NCBI GenBank assembly: GCA_945905735.1
Contig: CAMDQC010000005.1
Location: 1-64,000 of the forward strand
Direction of reading: 5' to 3'
Length of the DNA stretch: 64,000 nt
Origin: Prosthecobacter debontii
GTDB lineage: Bacteria; Verrucomicrobiota; Verrucomicrobiia; Chthoniobacterales; Chthoniobacteraceae
The position numbers and the translations under genes are program-made. Each line of letters begins with the position of its first letter. Positions within the stretch are counted from its first letter, which is position 1. The notes below the pieces were generated by a model that was not told the origin of the DNA, ran no database searches, and saw only the letters and a program-made list of their open reading frames with translations. This document shows positions 27,426 through 35,566 of the stretch, in pieces.

Positions 27426-28523
27426 ATGACCATGAAAACCACACCACACATTTCCCGCCGTCGTTTTATCGCCACCAGTGCCGCTGCCTTTGCGGCGCCG
27501 CATATCCTCACCGCGCAGAAAGGCAGCGCGCCGCTCATCATCGGCAGCGGCGAGCATCGCTACGAGGTGCTGCACAACTGGCCGCAGCTCCCGGATAAAT
27601 ACTCGTGGCAGACCACGCACAATGTCGCCGTGGATGCCGAGGGGCTGCTCTACGTCATCCACGAAGGGCGGGAGAATCTGAAGGACCATCCGTCCATTTT
27701 CGTCTTCGATGCGGAGGGTAAATTCGTGCGCGCTTTTGGGAATCAATTTCAAGGCGGCGGGCATGGGTTGGAAGTGCGGACGGAGGGCGCGCAGCAGTTT
27801 CTTTATGTCTCGGCCTATCAGCAGGTGAAGAGCTTCGCGAAGCTTACGCTCAAGGGCGAAACGGTGTGGCAGAAATATGCGCCGATGGACTCGAAGCTCT
27901 ACGCTGTCGGCGAGGATACTGCGCCGAAGAAACGCTGGGGCGCCGATGCGTTTATGCCGACGAATTTCGCGTTTCTACCGGACGGCGGGTTCTTTCTCGC
28001 AGACGGCTACGGCTCGTTCCGCATCCACCGCTACGACAAGGATGGGAACTGGCTCTCGATGTTCGGCGAGCGGGGAAAAGGCGCGGGCCAATTACAGACG
28101 CCGCACGGCATCTGGATGGATACTCGTCCGGGCCGCGAGGCGTCCGTCGTCGTCGCCGACCGCGCGAATAAGCGGCTCCAGTGGTTCACGCTGGAAGGCA
28201 AGCACCTCAAGACCCTCGACGGCTTCATCCTCCCCGCCAATGTGGACAGTCGGGGCGACGTGCTCCTCGTCCCCGACCTCAGCGCCCGCGTGACGTTGCT
28301 GGGCAAAAACGACGAGGTCCTCGTCCACCTCGGCGAAGACCCCGAGTGGCGGGCGCAGGTGACGAAAGACGGAAACAAAATGCGCCGCAGCACGACTCGC
28401 GAAGAGTGGGTGGCGGGAAAATTCCTGCACCCCCACGACGCGTGCTTCGACGCCGCCGGGAACATCCACGTCGCTGAGTGGGTGGACTCGGGCCGCATCA
28501 CGAAACTGCGCAAGGTGAGCTGA
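27426..28523 (+). CDS. Tat-exported NHL-repeat beta-propeller protein
   Basis: A 365-residue protein with a twin-arginine leader (SRRRFIATSAAAFAAPHILTA, residues 10-30). Then come NHL/six-bladed propeller strands: NVAVDAEGLLYVIHEG, FVFDAEGKFVRAFGNQF, NFAFLPDGGFFLADGYG, IHRYDKDGNWLSMFGERG, GIWMDTRPGREASVVVADRANKRLQWF and a closing blade HPHDACFDAAGNIHVAEW. Relatives in Planctomycetes and Verrucomicrobia are annotated as peptidylglycine-amidating-lyase-like or NHL proteins; the activity is unknown. An alternative start two codons downstream would not alter the call. It is divergent from the TPR-like gene. Confidence 0.82.
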   Translation: MTMKTTPHISRRRFIATSAAAFAAPHILTAQKGSAPLIIGSGEHRYEVLHNWPQLPDKYSWQTTHNVAVDAEGLLYVIHEGRENLKDHPSIFVFDAEGKFVRAFGNQFQGGGHGLEVRTEGAQQFLYVSAYQQVKSFAKLTLKGETVWQKYAPMDSKLYAVGEDTAPKKRWGADAFMPTNFAFLPDGGFFLADGYGSFRIHRYDKDGNWLSMFGERGKGAGQLQTPHGIWMDTRPGREASVVVADRANKRLQWFTLEGKHLKTLDGFILPANVDSRGDVLLVPDLSARVTLLGKNDEVLVHLGEDPEWRAQVTKDGNKMRRSTTREEWVAGKFLHPHDACFDAAGNIHVAEWVDSGRITKLRKVS

Positions 28524-28651
28524 GCGAGGGCGTTCTTTTTCCTGCCATTCTAGTAACCAGTCGCTAAAGAGGAGCGTCCAAGGGAGCTCCACCGGCACAA
28601 GAAACGCTTAGGGCGTGCTCCATTTGTCTCACTAAAACATTCAGAAAAACT

Positions 28652-30895
28652 ATGAAACTTAACCTTAACAAGGCACTCATTCCCGTCACCGCGCTCGCGG
28701 TTTCGTGGTCATTCGTCGCGTGTGAAAAGCCCGCGGATAAACCAGCCGAACCGCCCAAAGCACCGGCGACAGAACAGCCCGCAAAGGCCGCTGATGCTAC
28801 GAAGCCCGCCGAGACTCCGGTGAAGGCTGTCGCTGTGGTGACGCCTGCCGCAAATGTGGCGAACCTGGCCGCCACCTACGGCTTTGCCGCACGGTTGCCG
28901 AAGGATGTGGAGATGTTCTCCGATACTTACCGGCTCCACGAATTGTGGACCTCCGTCGCGAAAAGCAAGTGGGCCGCTACGCTCGTGGACCTCCTGAAGA
29001 AGGAGCCCGAAGCGAACCAAATGCTGGAGCGCTGGAATACCGACCCCGGCGTTCAGAAGGGTAAGGAGATGGCAGAAGCATTTCTGGGAAATGAGTTTTT
29101 CACCGCTGGCACCGCTGGTGCCAGCGCGAAGCTCGGCCCGTGGGTCGAGTTTGCCCAGCAGTTCGTAGAGCTTTACTACCAAGCCGCAATCACGGGCGGA
29201 ATGCTGGGTGGAAATCCAGCCGACACGCAGAAGGCGATGATGCGGATGTTCAAGGACAACGCTGACGAACTACTCCCCAAGGTCGCGAAGCTCGAAATCC
29301 CGCCAGTCCTCATGGGATTCAAGGCAGGCAAAGTCCGAGCAGAGTTTGATGCCTTCATTAAGCAGGGCCTCGATTCCGGCAACCTCCCGCCATTCGTGGA
29401 AAGCAGCACCTTTAAGGTCGCCGATAAATACAGCTTCCAGTCCCTCGGCGTTACGGTCCGCAAAGCCGTCCCGTCATCGGCAGAAGAAGGCATGGTCGTG
29501 CAGCTCAAAGAACTCATCGGCGACGAGGCGAAGGCAAAATCGCTCGTGGCAGCACTCATGGCCAAGCGCTTTGAAGTCTCATGGGGCTGGGTGGACGAAT
29601 ACCTCGTCATCTCCCTCGGCAGCGACCACGCGCATGTGAAGTTCGCCAGCAGCGAAGCCGACAGCGCGCTCTCCATCCCCGAAGTCGCCGCTCGCGCCGC
29701 GATGTTTGCAGGCAAGAAGCCCATCGGCATCGAATACTACAGCAAGGCGCTGTTCGATCAACTCTCTCACCCGATGGAACTCGCCGGGCCCTTCGCGAAA
29801 ATCACCGAGTCCATCAAAGGGATCGTCTCCCCGGCAGCACTCGCCAGCATGAACTCCGATGTGAAGCGCTTTGAGGGCAAAGTGCAGGCGCTTTTCAAAA
29901 TGGTGAACTCCTCGCAAGTGAGCGTCTCGTACGTGGACGGTGGCCTGCGCGCCGACCTCTTCGGCGGCCCACACTCGGCAAACGCAAAGCCGTCGCAGCC
30001 GCTCGTTTTCTCCACGCTCGCCACGCCGACCACCGTGATGTCCCTCATCGCCAATGACAGCAGCGGCGAGTCCGCGAAAACGAATGAACTCATCGAGGAA
30101 GGTGCCGCGATGCTCTTTGGCTGGTACAAGACGCACGGTGCGGCGATGATGCCACCGGACGGCAAGCAAAGCGCCGCCACGATGGAAGCCATAGCCGTCC
30201 CGATGGTGAAGGATTTATGGAAATCCATCAACCTGCTCGGCACCGCATTCGGCGATAATCTCGCCATGCTTGTGGACCTGAACGGAGCCATGCCGCCCGT
30301 CCCCGGAGCGCCGAAAACCGCACTCGAAGGCGGCAAAATCCCACGCGCTGCGCTCGTCATGGACATCAAAAACCGCGCCGCGTTGAGCGAAGCATGGAAG
30401 GGCTTTGATAAGCTCGTGAAGCAGGGCATCGCGCTCATCCCGCAAGGAGCCGACGCCCCTCCAATCCCTGAGCCACAGATGCGCAAAGACGGCGACGTGG
30501 AGATTCACTACGTCGAACTGCCGGTGAAAATGGGCGACCTTCTCCCGCACATCGCCATCTCGAAGGATAAGTGGATTATGAGCACCTCGCCCACCTACAG
30601 TGTGGAACTCGCCAAGCTCCCCACCACAGGCACTGCAAAGGCGGATGGTGAGATGACCATGGGCTTTGGAGCCATCGCGAACTTCGCTGACCATTGGCTG
30701 AAGCTCGCAAGCTCGAACCCGTCGGACTTTTTCGCCGGGAAGGCCGATGAGATCGAGATGTTCAACAAGGCCAAACCGATGATCGAAGCAGGCATCAAAC
30801 TCGTCCGCGCGATCAAGTCCATGAGCATTCAAATGGGTGAAGAAGGCGGACAGAACCACATGAGCATGTCCCTTCTCGTCGAAGACCTGAAGTAA
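28652..30895 (+). CDS. Large lipoprotein of unknown function
   Basis: A 747-residue protein. The N-terminus MKLNLNKALIPVTALAVSWSFVAC ends in a lipobox-like FVAC with Cys24 as lipid acceptor, followed by a Pro/Ala/Lys-rich linker (about 25-65) and a mixed alpha/beta body. Two body segments have a similar feel (VEMFSDTYRLHELWTSV near 90, FGAIANFADHWLKLAS near 690), as in DUF3352-like proteins. I cannot assign a function. A hairpin with a T-run follows its stop. The spacer before it holds no clear ribosome binding site close to the ATG. Confidence 0.65.
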   Translation: MKLNLNKALIPVTALAVSWSFVACEKPADKPAEPPKAPATEQPAKAADATKPAETPVKAVAVVTPAANVANLAATYGFAARLPKDVEMFSDTYRLHELWTSVAKSKWAATLVDLLKKEPEANQMLERWNTDPGVQKGKEMAEAFLGNEFFTAGTAGASAKLGPWVEFAQQFVELYYQAAITGGMLGGNPADTQKAMMRMFKDNADELLPKVAKLEIPPVLMGFKAGKVRAEFDAFIKQGLDSGNLPPFVESSTFKVADKYSFQSLGVTVRKAVPSSAEEGMVVQLKELIGDEAKAKSLVAALMAKRFEVSWGWVDEYLVISLGSDHAHVKFASSEADSALSIPEVAARAAMFAGKKPIGIEYYSKALFDQLSHPMELAGPFAKITESIKGIVSPAALASMNSDVKRFEGKVQALFKMVNSSQVSVSYVDGGLRADLFGGPHSANAKPSQPLVFSTLATPTTVMSLIANDSSGESAKTNELIEEGAAMLFGWYKTHGAAMMPPDGKQSAATMEAIAVPMVKDLWKSINLLGTAFGDNLAMLVDLNGAMPPVPGAPKTALEGGKIPRAALVMDIKNRAALSEAWKGFDKLVKQGIALIPQGADAPPIPEPQMRKDGDVEIHYVELPVKMGDLLPHIAISKDKWIMSTSPTYSVELAKLPTTGTAKADGEMTMGFGAIANFADHWLKLASSNPSDFFAGKADEIEMFNKAKPMIEAGIKLVRAIKSMSIQMGEEGGQNHMSMSLLVEDLK

Positions 30896-30916
30896 CACAG
30901 CAATCGCCCGAATTAC

Positions 30917-30952
30917 CAAGCGAGCCTGGGGTGAAAACTCCAGGCTCGTTTG
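30917..30952. terminator. Rho-independent-type hairpin between convergent genes
   Basis: CGAGCCTGG at 30921-30929 pairs with CCAGGCTCG at 30940-30948 over a ten-base loop. The stem extends outward by A-T, A-T and C-G pairs past one G-T wobble (30917-30920 with 30949-30952). It is placed 22 bases after the lipoprotein stop and 30 bases from the convergent acyl carrier protein stop, so it could end both transcripts. The T-run (TTTG, then CGTT) is short. Confidence 0.65.
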
Positions 30953-30981
30953 CGTTCACGACCGAGGCGAGCCCGCTTGGG

Positions 30982-31242
30982 CTACTTCCGATTCGCCACG
31001 ATGTAGTCGTGAATCGTGTTCACGGTCGCCAGCGCTTGGCGCGCTGCTTCGGAGTTGGGCACGCCCACTCCGAACGTCCGCTCCATCCCCACCACGAGTT
31101 CCAGGGCGTCGATAGAATCGAGCCCGAGCCCGGCGGGATCGAACAACGGCATATCGTCGCGGATTTCCTCTTTCGGGATTTTGAGCATCAGGCTTTCGAC
31201 CATCATGGCTTTGATCGCGTCGCGTAAATTAGGATCAGACAT
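30982..31242 (-). CDS. Acyl carrier protein
   Basis: An 86-residue carrier protein of normal length. The phosphopantetheine attachment motif reads GLDSIDALEL, with Ser43. Helices fit the fold: MSDPNLRDAIKAMMVESLML, LELVVGMERTFGVGV, TVNTIHDYIV. It would carry acyl chains as 4'-phosphopantetheine thioesters. No fatty acid or polyketide genes are beside it, so it is either the housekeeping ACP placed apart from fab genes or a specialised copy; the neighbourhood does not decide between them. Confidence 0.9.
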   Translation of the reverse strand: MSDPNLRDAIKAMMVESLMLKIPKEEIRDDMPLFDPAGLGLDSIDALELVVGMERTFGVGVPNSEAARQALATVNTIHDYIVANRK

Positions 31243-31311
31243 GCGCGCCGTGTAGCAGCCACAGCGCAGGCCGCAAGTTTCTCCTGCCGCGCACTCAGGA
31301 ATGGAGCCCCG

Positions 31312-31926
31312 CTATTTCGTCTTTTTCTTCGCTGGCTCGGCCTTTGTGGTGGTCGTCTTTTTCACGGGTGCCTTCTCCGTGGTCTTCTTTTTTGTTGGCT
31401 CGGGCTCCGTCGTCTTCTTTGTAAAGGTGAGCACGATGACCAATTCGCGCGTCTTCGTTTCTGCGTCCTTGGCAGATCCTTTCGTGACGGCGGGGGCTGT
31501 GTGGAGCACCACCGTCTCGCCGCTGCTGGCCGTGCCGCTGAAATAGACTTCGCGCGTCGCAAACTCCACCACGCTGATCTTCCCTTCGCTGCGCTTGCCG
31601 TGCATCGCGCGGTCTGTCGCGCGGCCAGAGAAGGCGATGCCTTTCTCCGCAAGCGTCGGTGTGATGTCGAGTTTGAGACCCAGCGGCACGGAGGCTCCGC
31701 CCGGCGCGGACTGCTCTTGCGTGACTTCGATGATGCCATTTTTTCCCGGCTCCACGATGATAGTCGGCGCGCTTAAAACGTTTACGCCTTTGATCTTCTC
31801 CAGCTTCGGCGTCGTGGGTGAAATCTCAGTGCCCACTGGGACATCCGCAAACTTTGCGGAGACCACGATGGTAGTTGCGGAATGGAGTGGCAGTGCGGCG
31901 GCAAAAAAGAGGAGTAGTCGTTTCAT
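31312..31926 (-). CDS. Small secretin-like domain protein with a Lys/Thr-rich tail
   Basis: A 204-residue exported protein; start at 31926 gives a signal peptide MKRLLLFFAAALPLHSA. The middle resembles the C-terminal domain of secretins: VNVLSAPTIIVEPGKNGIIEV (typically LSAPxVxxxxGxxAxI), LKLDITPTLAEKGIAFSG and VYFSGTASSGETVVLHT (typically ESGETVVLGG). A low-complexity tail of KKTT, KKK and PAKK repeats (about 160-204) follows. It has only one domain, so it cannot form a complete secretin channel by itself. It may pair with type II secretion/type IV pilus parts such as the GspF-like gene 1.5 kb away, which is inference. Confidence 0.6.
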   Translation of the reverse strand: MKRLLLFFAAALPLHSATTIVVSAKFADVPVGTEISPTTPKLEKIKGVNVLSAPTIIVEPGKNGIIEVTQEQSAPGGASVPLGLKLDITPTLAEKGIAFSGRATDRAMHGKRSEGKISVVEFATREVYFSGTASSGETVVLHTAPAVTKGSAKDAETKTRELVIVLTFTKKTTEPEPTKKKTTEKAPVKKTTTTKAEPAKKKTK

Positions 31927-32069
31927 CGGTCTGCGACTTATCACGCTGTCGCAGGATGTGCGAGCGCTTCCCTTGGGGAAAATCACTCCGCCTTCCCGCC
32001 GTCTATTTTCACCCGCCACGACAATGGACATTGCCGCGCAGACTTTCGCCCGTAGAGTCCGCCGCCTTT

Positions 32070-33192
32070 ATGGCATTTGATCCCGCTTCCGTTGACACCT
32101 CTGCATTGAAGGCCCGCGTGGCCGAGATGCGGAGGTTCCTTTGACTTACCGAAACTCCAATCCCGGCTCGATGAGCTAGAGGGACTGATGGGCGAGCAGG
32201 ACTTCTGGACGAACCAAGAGCGTGCGCAGGCGCAGGTGGAAGAAGTCTCCCTTTTGCGCAAGAAAGTGCATCCATTTCTGGAGCTAGAGAAGCGCCCCGA
32301 CGACATCGCGATCCTCGTGGAGTTTGCCAAAGAGGACGCCGCTTCCGTGCTCGACCTTGAGCGGGAGCACGCGGCCTTTTTGAAAGACATGAACGCCTTC
32401 GAGCTTGCGCAGTTCCTGAACGGAGCGAACGACCGCTGCAACTGCTTCCTCACCATCAACAGCGGCGCGGGCGGGACGGAGGCGCAGGACTGGGCCGACA
32501 TGCTCATGCGCATGTATGTGCGCTGGGCCGAGCGCAACGAATTCAAAGTCTCCACCGTGGACATCCAGCTCGGCGAAGGCGCGGGCATCAAGAGCGCCAC
32601 GCTGAAAATTGATGGCGAACACGCATTCGGCTACCTGGCGTGCGAGCGCGGCGTGCATCGGCTCGTGCGCATCAGCCCGTTCGACTCGAACAAGCGGCGG
32701 CACACCTCCTTTGCCAGCCTCGACGCGGTGCCGGAGCTGAAGGAAGACGCGCCCATCGAAATCAGAATCGAAGACATCAACGTGGACACCTACCGCGCAG
32801 GCGGAAAGGGCGGGCAAAACGTGAACAAAGTGGAGACAGCAGTCCGCATCACCCATCTCCCCACCGGCCTCGTCGCAGCCTGCCAAGTCGAGCGCAGCCA
32901 AGCGCAAAACAAGGCGACGGCGATGAAGATGCTCACCGCCAAACTCTACCAAATGGAGCAGGACAAAAAGCGCGCCGACCTCAACGCCGCCTACGGCGAA
33001 AAGCTCGACATCAGCTTCGGCAGCCAGATTCGCAGCTACGTCTTCCAGCCCTACCAAAAGGTCCTCGACCTACGCACCGGCGTAGCCACGAGCGACATCC
33101 AAGGCGTGATGGATGGAGACATCAGCGGCTTCATCGAGGGAAAACTGCGCGGCCTCGTGCGGGTGAAAGGTGCGAGCGACGAAGAAGAATAA
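32070..33192 (+). CDS. prfB: Peptide chain release factor 2, with programmed +1 frameshift
   Basis: The reading frame starts at ATG 32070 ([20 protein letters not shown]), reaches CTT TGA at 32139-32144 after 24 codons, and continues in the +1 frame from GAC at 32143 to the stop at 33192, giving 373 residues. The TGA is the target of RF2 itself, so the shift autoregulates its level. The downstream frame shows the RF2-specific SPF recognition triplet at about 202-204 and the catalytic GGQ at about 247-249. RF2 releases peptides at UGA and UAA. The frame downstream of the shift also contains a Met at 32188, which naive gene callers would choose as start; the joined form is preferred. Confidence 0.95.
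32131..32145 (+). promoter_or_regulatory. prfB programmed +1 frameshift signal
   Basis: GGAGG at 32131-32135, three bases, then CTT TGA C (32139-32145). A Shine-Dalgarno-like element three bases before CTT followed by TGA C is the classical RF2 autoregulatory slip site. Confidence 0.95.
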
Positions 33193-33387
<195 letters not shown>

Positions 33388-34737
33388 CTAATGCGTCTTG
33401 ATGCCGGAGGTGAGGTTGAAGACTGCGACGAGGATGCCGTAGATCACGACGCCGATGACGGCGGCGATGACGACCATGACCATCGGCGGGATGAGCGTGC
33501 TGACGACTTGCACTTGCTTGTCGAGTTCGCGCTCATACACGTCGGCGATGAGGTTCATCGTGTCGGAGAATTTGCCGGTTTGCTCGCCGACGCCCATCAT
33601 GTCCACGAACATCTCGGGGAAGATATTCTGCGGAGCGGCTGCGCCTGAGAGCGTCGCGCCGTCCACGACGGAGGCGCGGAGTTCCACCATGCGGAGGCGC
33701 ACGAACTCATTGTCGGCGACATCTTCGAGCAGCTCTAGCGCGCGGAGAAGCGTCACGCCATTCTCCGTGAGCGTGCCGAGCGTGCGGGCAAATTGTGCGT
33801 AAAAGCGGTAGCGCGGGATGCGGCTGAAGACGGGGATGTGCCACTTGAATTTGTGCCACGCCAGCTTCCCGGCTGGGCTGGAGACTGCGGCCTTGAACAG
33901 CACGACTGCGCCGATGATGCCGCCGAGCATCGCCCACCAGTAGCTCGTGAGGAGGTCGTTCGCATCAATGAGCATCTTCGTCACCGCTGGCAGCTTGGAG
34001 TTCGTGTCTTTGAAAAAGCTGGTGAGCTGGGGCACCATCGTCGTCATGAAAACGAGGATGAGGCCGATGCCCGCGACGACGAGAAACGCGGGATACATGA
34101 GCGCCTGCTGCACTTTATCGCGGAGGGATTTGATGTCGGCGAGATACACCGTGAGCCGCCGCAAAATCACCGACAGCGAGCCCGACGCCTCGCCTGCGGA
34201 AATCATGTTCACGAAGAGCGAGTTGAAGATTTTTGGGAAGTCCTTCATCGCCTGCGAGAGGCTCCGGCCATCGAGCAGCGATTGATGGAGCGACTGCGAG
34301 AGCGCCCGGAGTTTCGGCTGTTTCAGACGCTTCACGAGCACCCCGAGTGATTCGTCGAGCGTCATCCCCGCGCTGAGCAAATGGGCGAGCTGTTCGCAAA
34401 AAAGATACTGCTGGGAATGGCTGATGGTCGTCACCACGACAGGTGGGTTGGCAGCCGAGGAGGTCGTCCCATTTTTCGCGGACGAAGCGGAGCTTTTCGT
34501 AGCCACCTGCTTTTGCTCCACCTTTGCCAGCGTCTTCTCTCCTTTGTCCGCGCCCGTGGCTGGCAGAGCCTTCACCGGCGACTCCGCGGTGGATGGACCG
34601 TCCGCCGCCACGATCTTGATGGGCGTGAATTTCTTCTGCTCGACTTGGGCGATCGCGTTGGGGCGATCGTTGGCAGTAATGACTCCATCGACGAGTTGTC
34701 CACTGGAGTCACGAGCGGTGTAGCGAAATTGCGGCAT
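33388..34737 (-). CDS. Type II secretion system F / PilC-like inner membrane protein
   Basis: A 449-residue T2SSF protein. N-terminal MPQFRYTARDSSGQLVDGVI is the typical GspF/PilC start. A polar Ser/Ala/Lys-rich segment at about 45-100 is an insertion relative to most family members. Two T2SSF modules follow (about 108-230 and 310-435), with conserved FCEQLAHLLSAGMTLDESL and FARTLGTLTENGVTLLRALELL, and hydrophobic segments (ALMYPAFLVVAGIGLILVF, PMVMVVIAAVIGVVIYGILVAV). It would be the platform protein of a pilus or type II secretion machine. No ATPase, pilin or other secretion genes lie beside it. Confidence 0.88.
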   Translation of the reverse strand: MPQFRYTARDSSGQLVDGVITANDRPNAIAQVEQKKFTPIKIVAADGPSTAESPVKALPATGADKGEKTLAKVEQKQVATKSSASSAKNGTTSSAANPPVVVTTISHSQQYLFCEQLAHLLSAGMTLDESLGVLVKRLKQPKLRALSQSLHQSLLDGRSLSQAMKDFPKIFNSLFVNMISAGEASGSLSVILRRLTVYLADIKSLRDKVQQALMYPAFLVVAGIGLILVFMTTMVPQLTSFFKDTNSKLPAVTKMLIDANDLLTSYWWAMLGGIIGAVVLFKAAVSSPAGKLAWHKFKWHIPVFSRIPRYRFYAQFARTLGTLTENGVTLLRALELLEDVADNEFVRLRMVELRASVVDGATLSGAAAPQNIFPEMFVDMMGVGEQTGKFSDTMNLIADVYERELDKQVQVVSTLIPPMVMVVIAAVIGVVIYGILVAVFNLTSGIKTH

Positions 34738-34933
34738 TGGCGATGGTTGTAGATGGAAAGAAGCAGTCTTCGCGGAACGAACGCAAGCCTTCGCATCGCG
34801 CCGTCATTGGACCGTGGGCGGGCGATTTCGTTCGATGTATCGTGTGTGCCAAGTCGAATGCGAGCGATGTGCTTTCTTCCGATCATCGTCCTGCCAGCTT
34901 GACCCTGCGTGCCGCTTCAGTGACCTTCCGTGC

Positions 34934-35176
34934 ATGGAAACCACGGTCCAATATGCCGAGACACACCTTGCCCAACTGCTCATCTGCGTGGAGCAGGGCG
35001 AGGAAGTTATCCTACGAAAAGGAGCCGATGCGGTCGCTCGTATCGTGCCTTTTCCGCCCTTGCCAAAGCATCGTCGCCCGCAAGTCGGCGAAATCACTTC
35101 AGCTCCGGTTGGCTGGAACGAAGACTCGTTTGCCCCACTCGACGAGGCAGGAATGAAAGCCCTTGGTTTGCTGTGA
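34934..35176 (+). CDS. Phd/YefM-type antitoxin
   Basis: An 80-residue protein: METTVQYAETHLAQLLICVEQGEEVILRKGADAVARIVPFP fits the Phd/YefM antitoxin pattern of a DNA-binding N-terminal domain, followed by a toxin-binding tail (VGWNEDSFAPLDEAGMKALGLL). The start at 34934 is chosen because the preceding open frame has no matching features. Its TGA overlaps the GTG of the next gene (GTGA). This pair is the third PIN-associated antitoxin in the window. Confidence 0.85.
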   Translation: METTVQYAETHLAQLLICVEQGEEVILRKGADAVARIVPFPPLPKHRRPQVGEITSAPVGWNEDSFAPLDEAGMKALGLL

Positions 35177-35559
35177 ACCTGCTCCTCGATACCTGTGCGC
35201 TCATCTGGCTGGCGAGCGAACCTGCTCGGTTGCCGCACGCCGCTACCACCGCAATCAATGACCCTGCCACCGTTCTCCACATCAGCCACGCGAGCCTTTG
35301 GGAAATCACCCTCAAACATGGCGCGGGCAAACTCACCCTACCTGACCCGCCCCGGAAATGGTGGACCGATCAAATTGCTAAGTGGGGAATTACCGAGCTA
35401 CCGCTTACCGCCGAATCCCTCCTGCGTGGGTCCGAACTTCCGCCCCATCACAAAGACCCGTTCGACCGCGTCATCCTCGCCCAAGCGCAATCCGAAAGCC
35501 TGCAAATCGTTTCTTCTGACGCTGAGTTCCCGCCATACGGGATTCCGCTGATTTGGTGA
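35173..35559 (+). CDS. PIN-domain toxin (VapC-like)
   Basis: A 128-residue protein starting at GTG 35173 (VNLLLDTCALIWLASEP). The first Asp of the PIN site is in LLDTC. The second acidic cluster is in LWEITLKHGAGKL (Glu), and the remainder is in PFDRVILAQAQ and VSSDAEF. The fold would be a Mg-dependent ribonuclease. A GTGA overlap joins it to the Phd-type antitoxin gene. It appears complete, and no direct repeats were seen at its borders. It ends seven bases before the convergent D-threonine aldolase-like stop. Confidence 0.85.
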   Translation: MNLLLDTCALIWLASEPARLPHAATTAINDPATVLHISHASLWEITLKHGAGKLTLPDPPRKWWTDQIAKWGITELPLTAESLLRGSELPPHHKDPFDRVILAQAQSESLQIVSSDAEFPPYGIPLIW

Positions 35560-35566
35560 ACCAGCC

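Noticed and set aside
31983-32600. Reverse open frame across the prfB start
   Set aside because: It is antisense to the frameshifted prfB gene and Ser/Arg-rich without family features.
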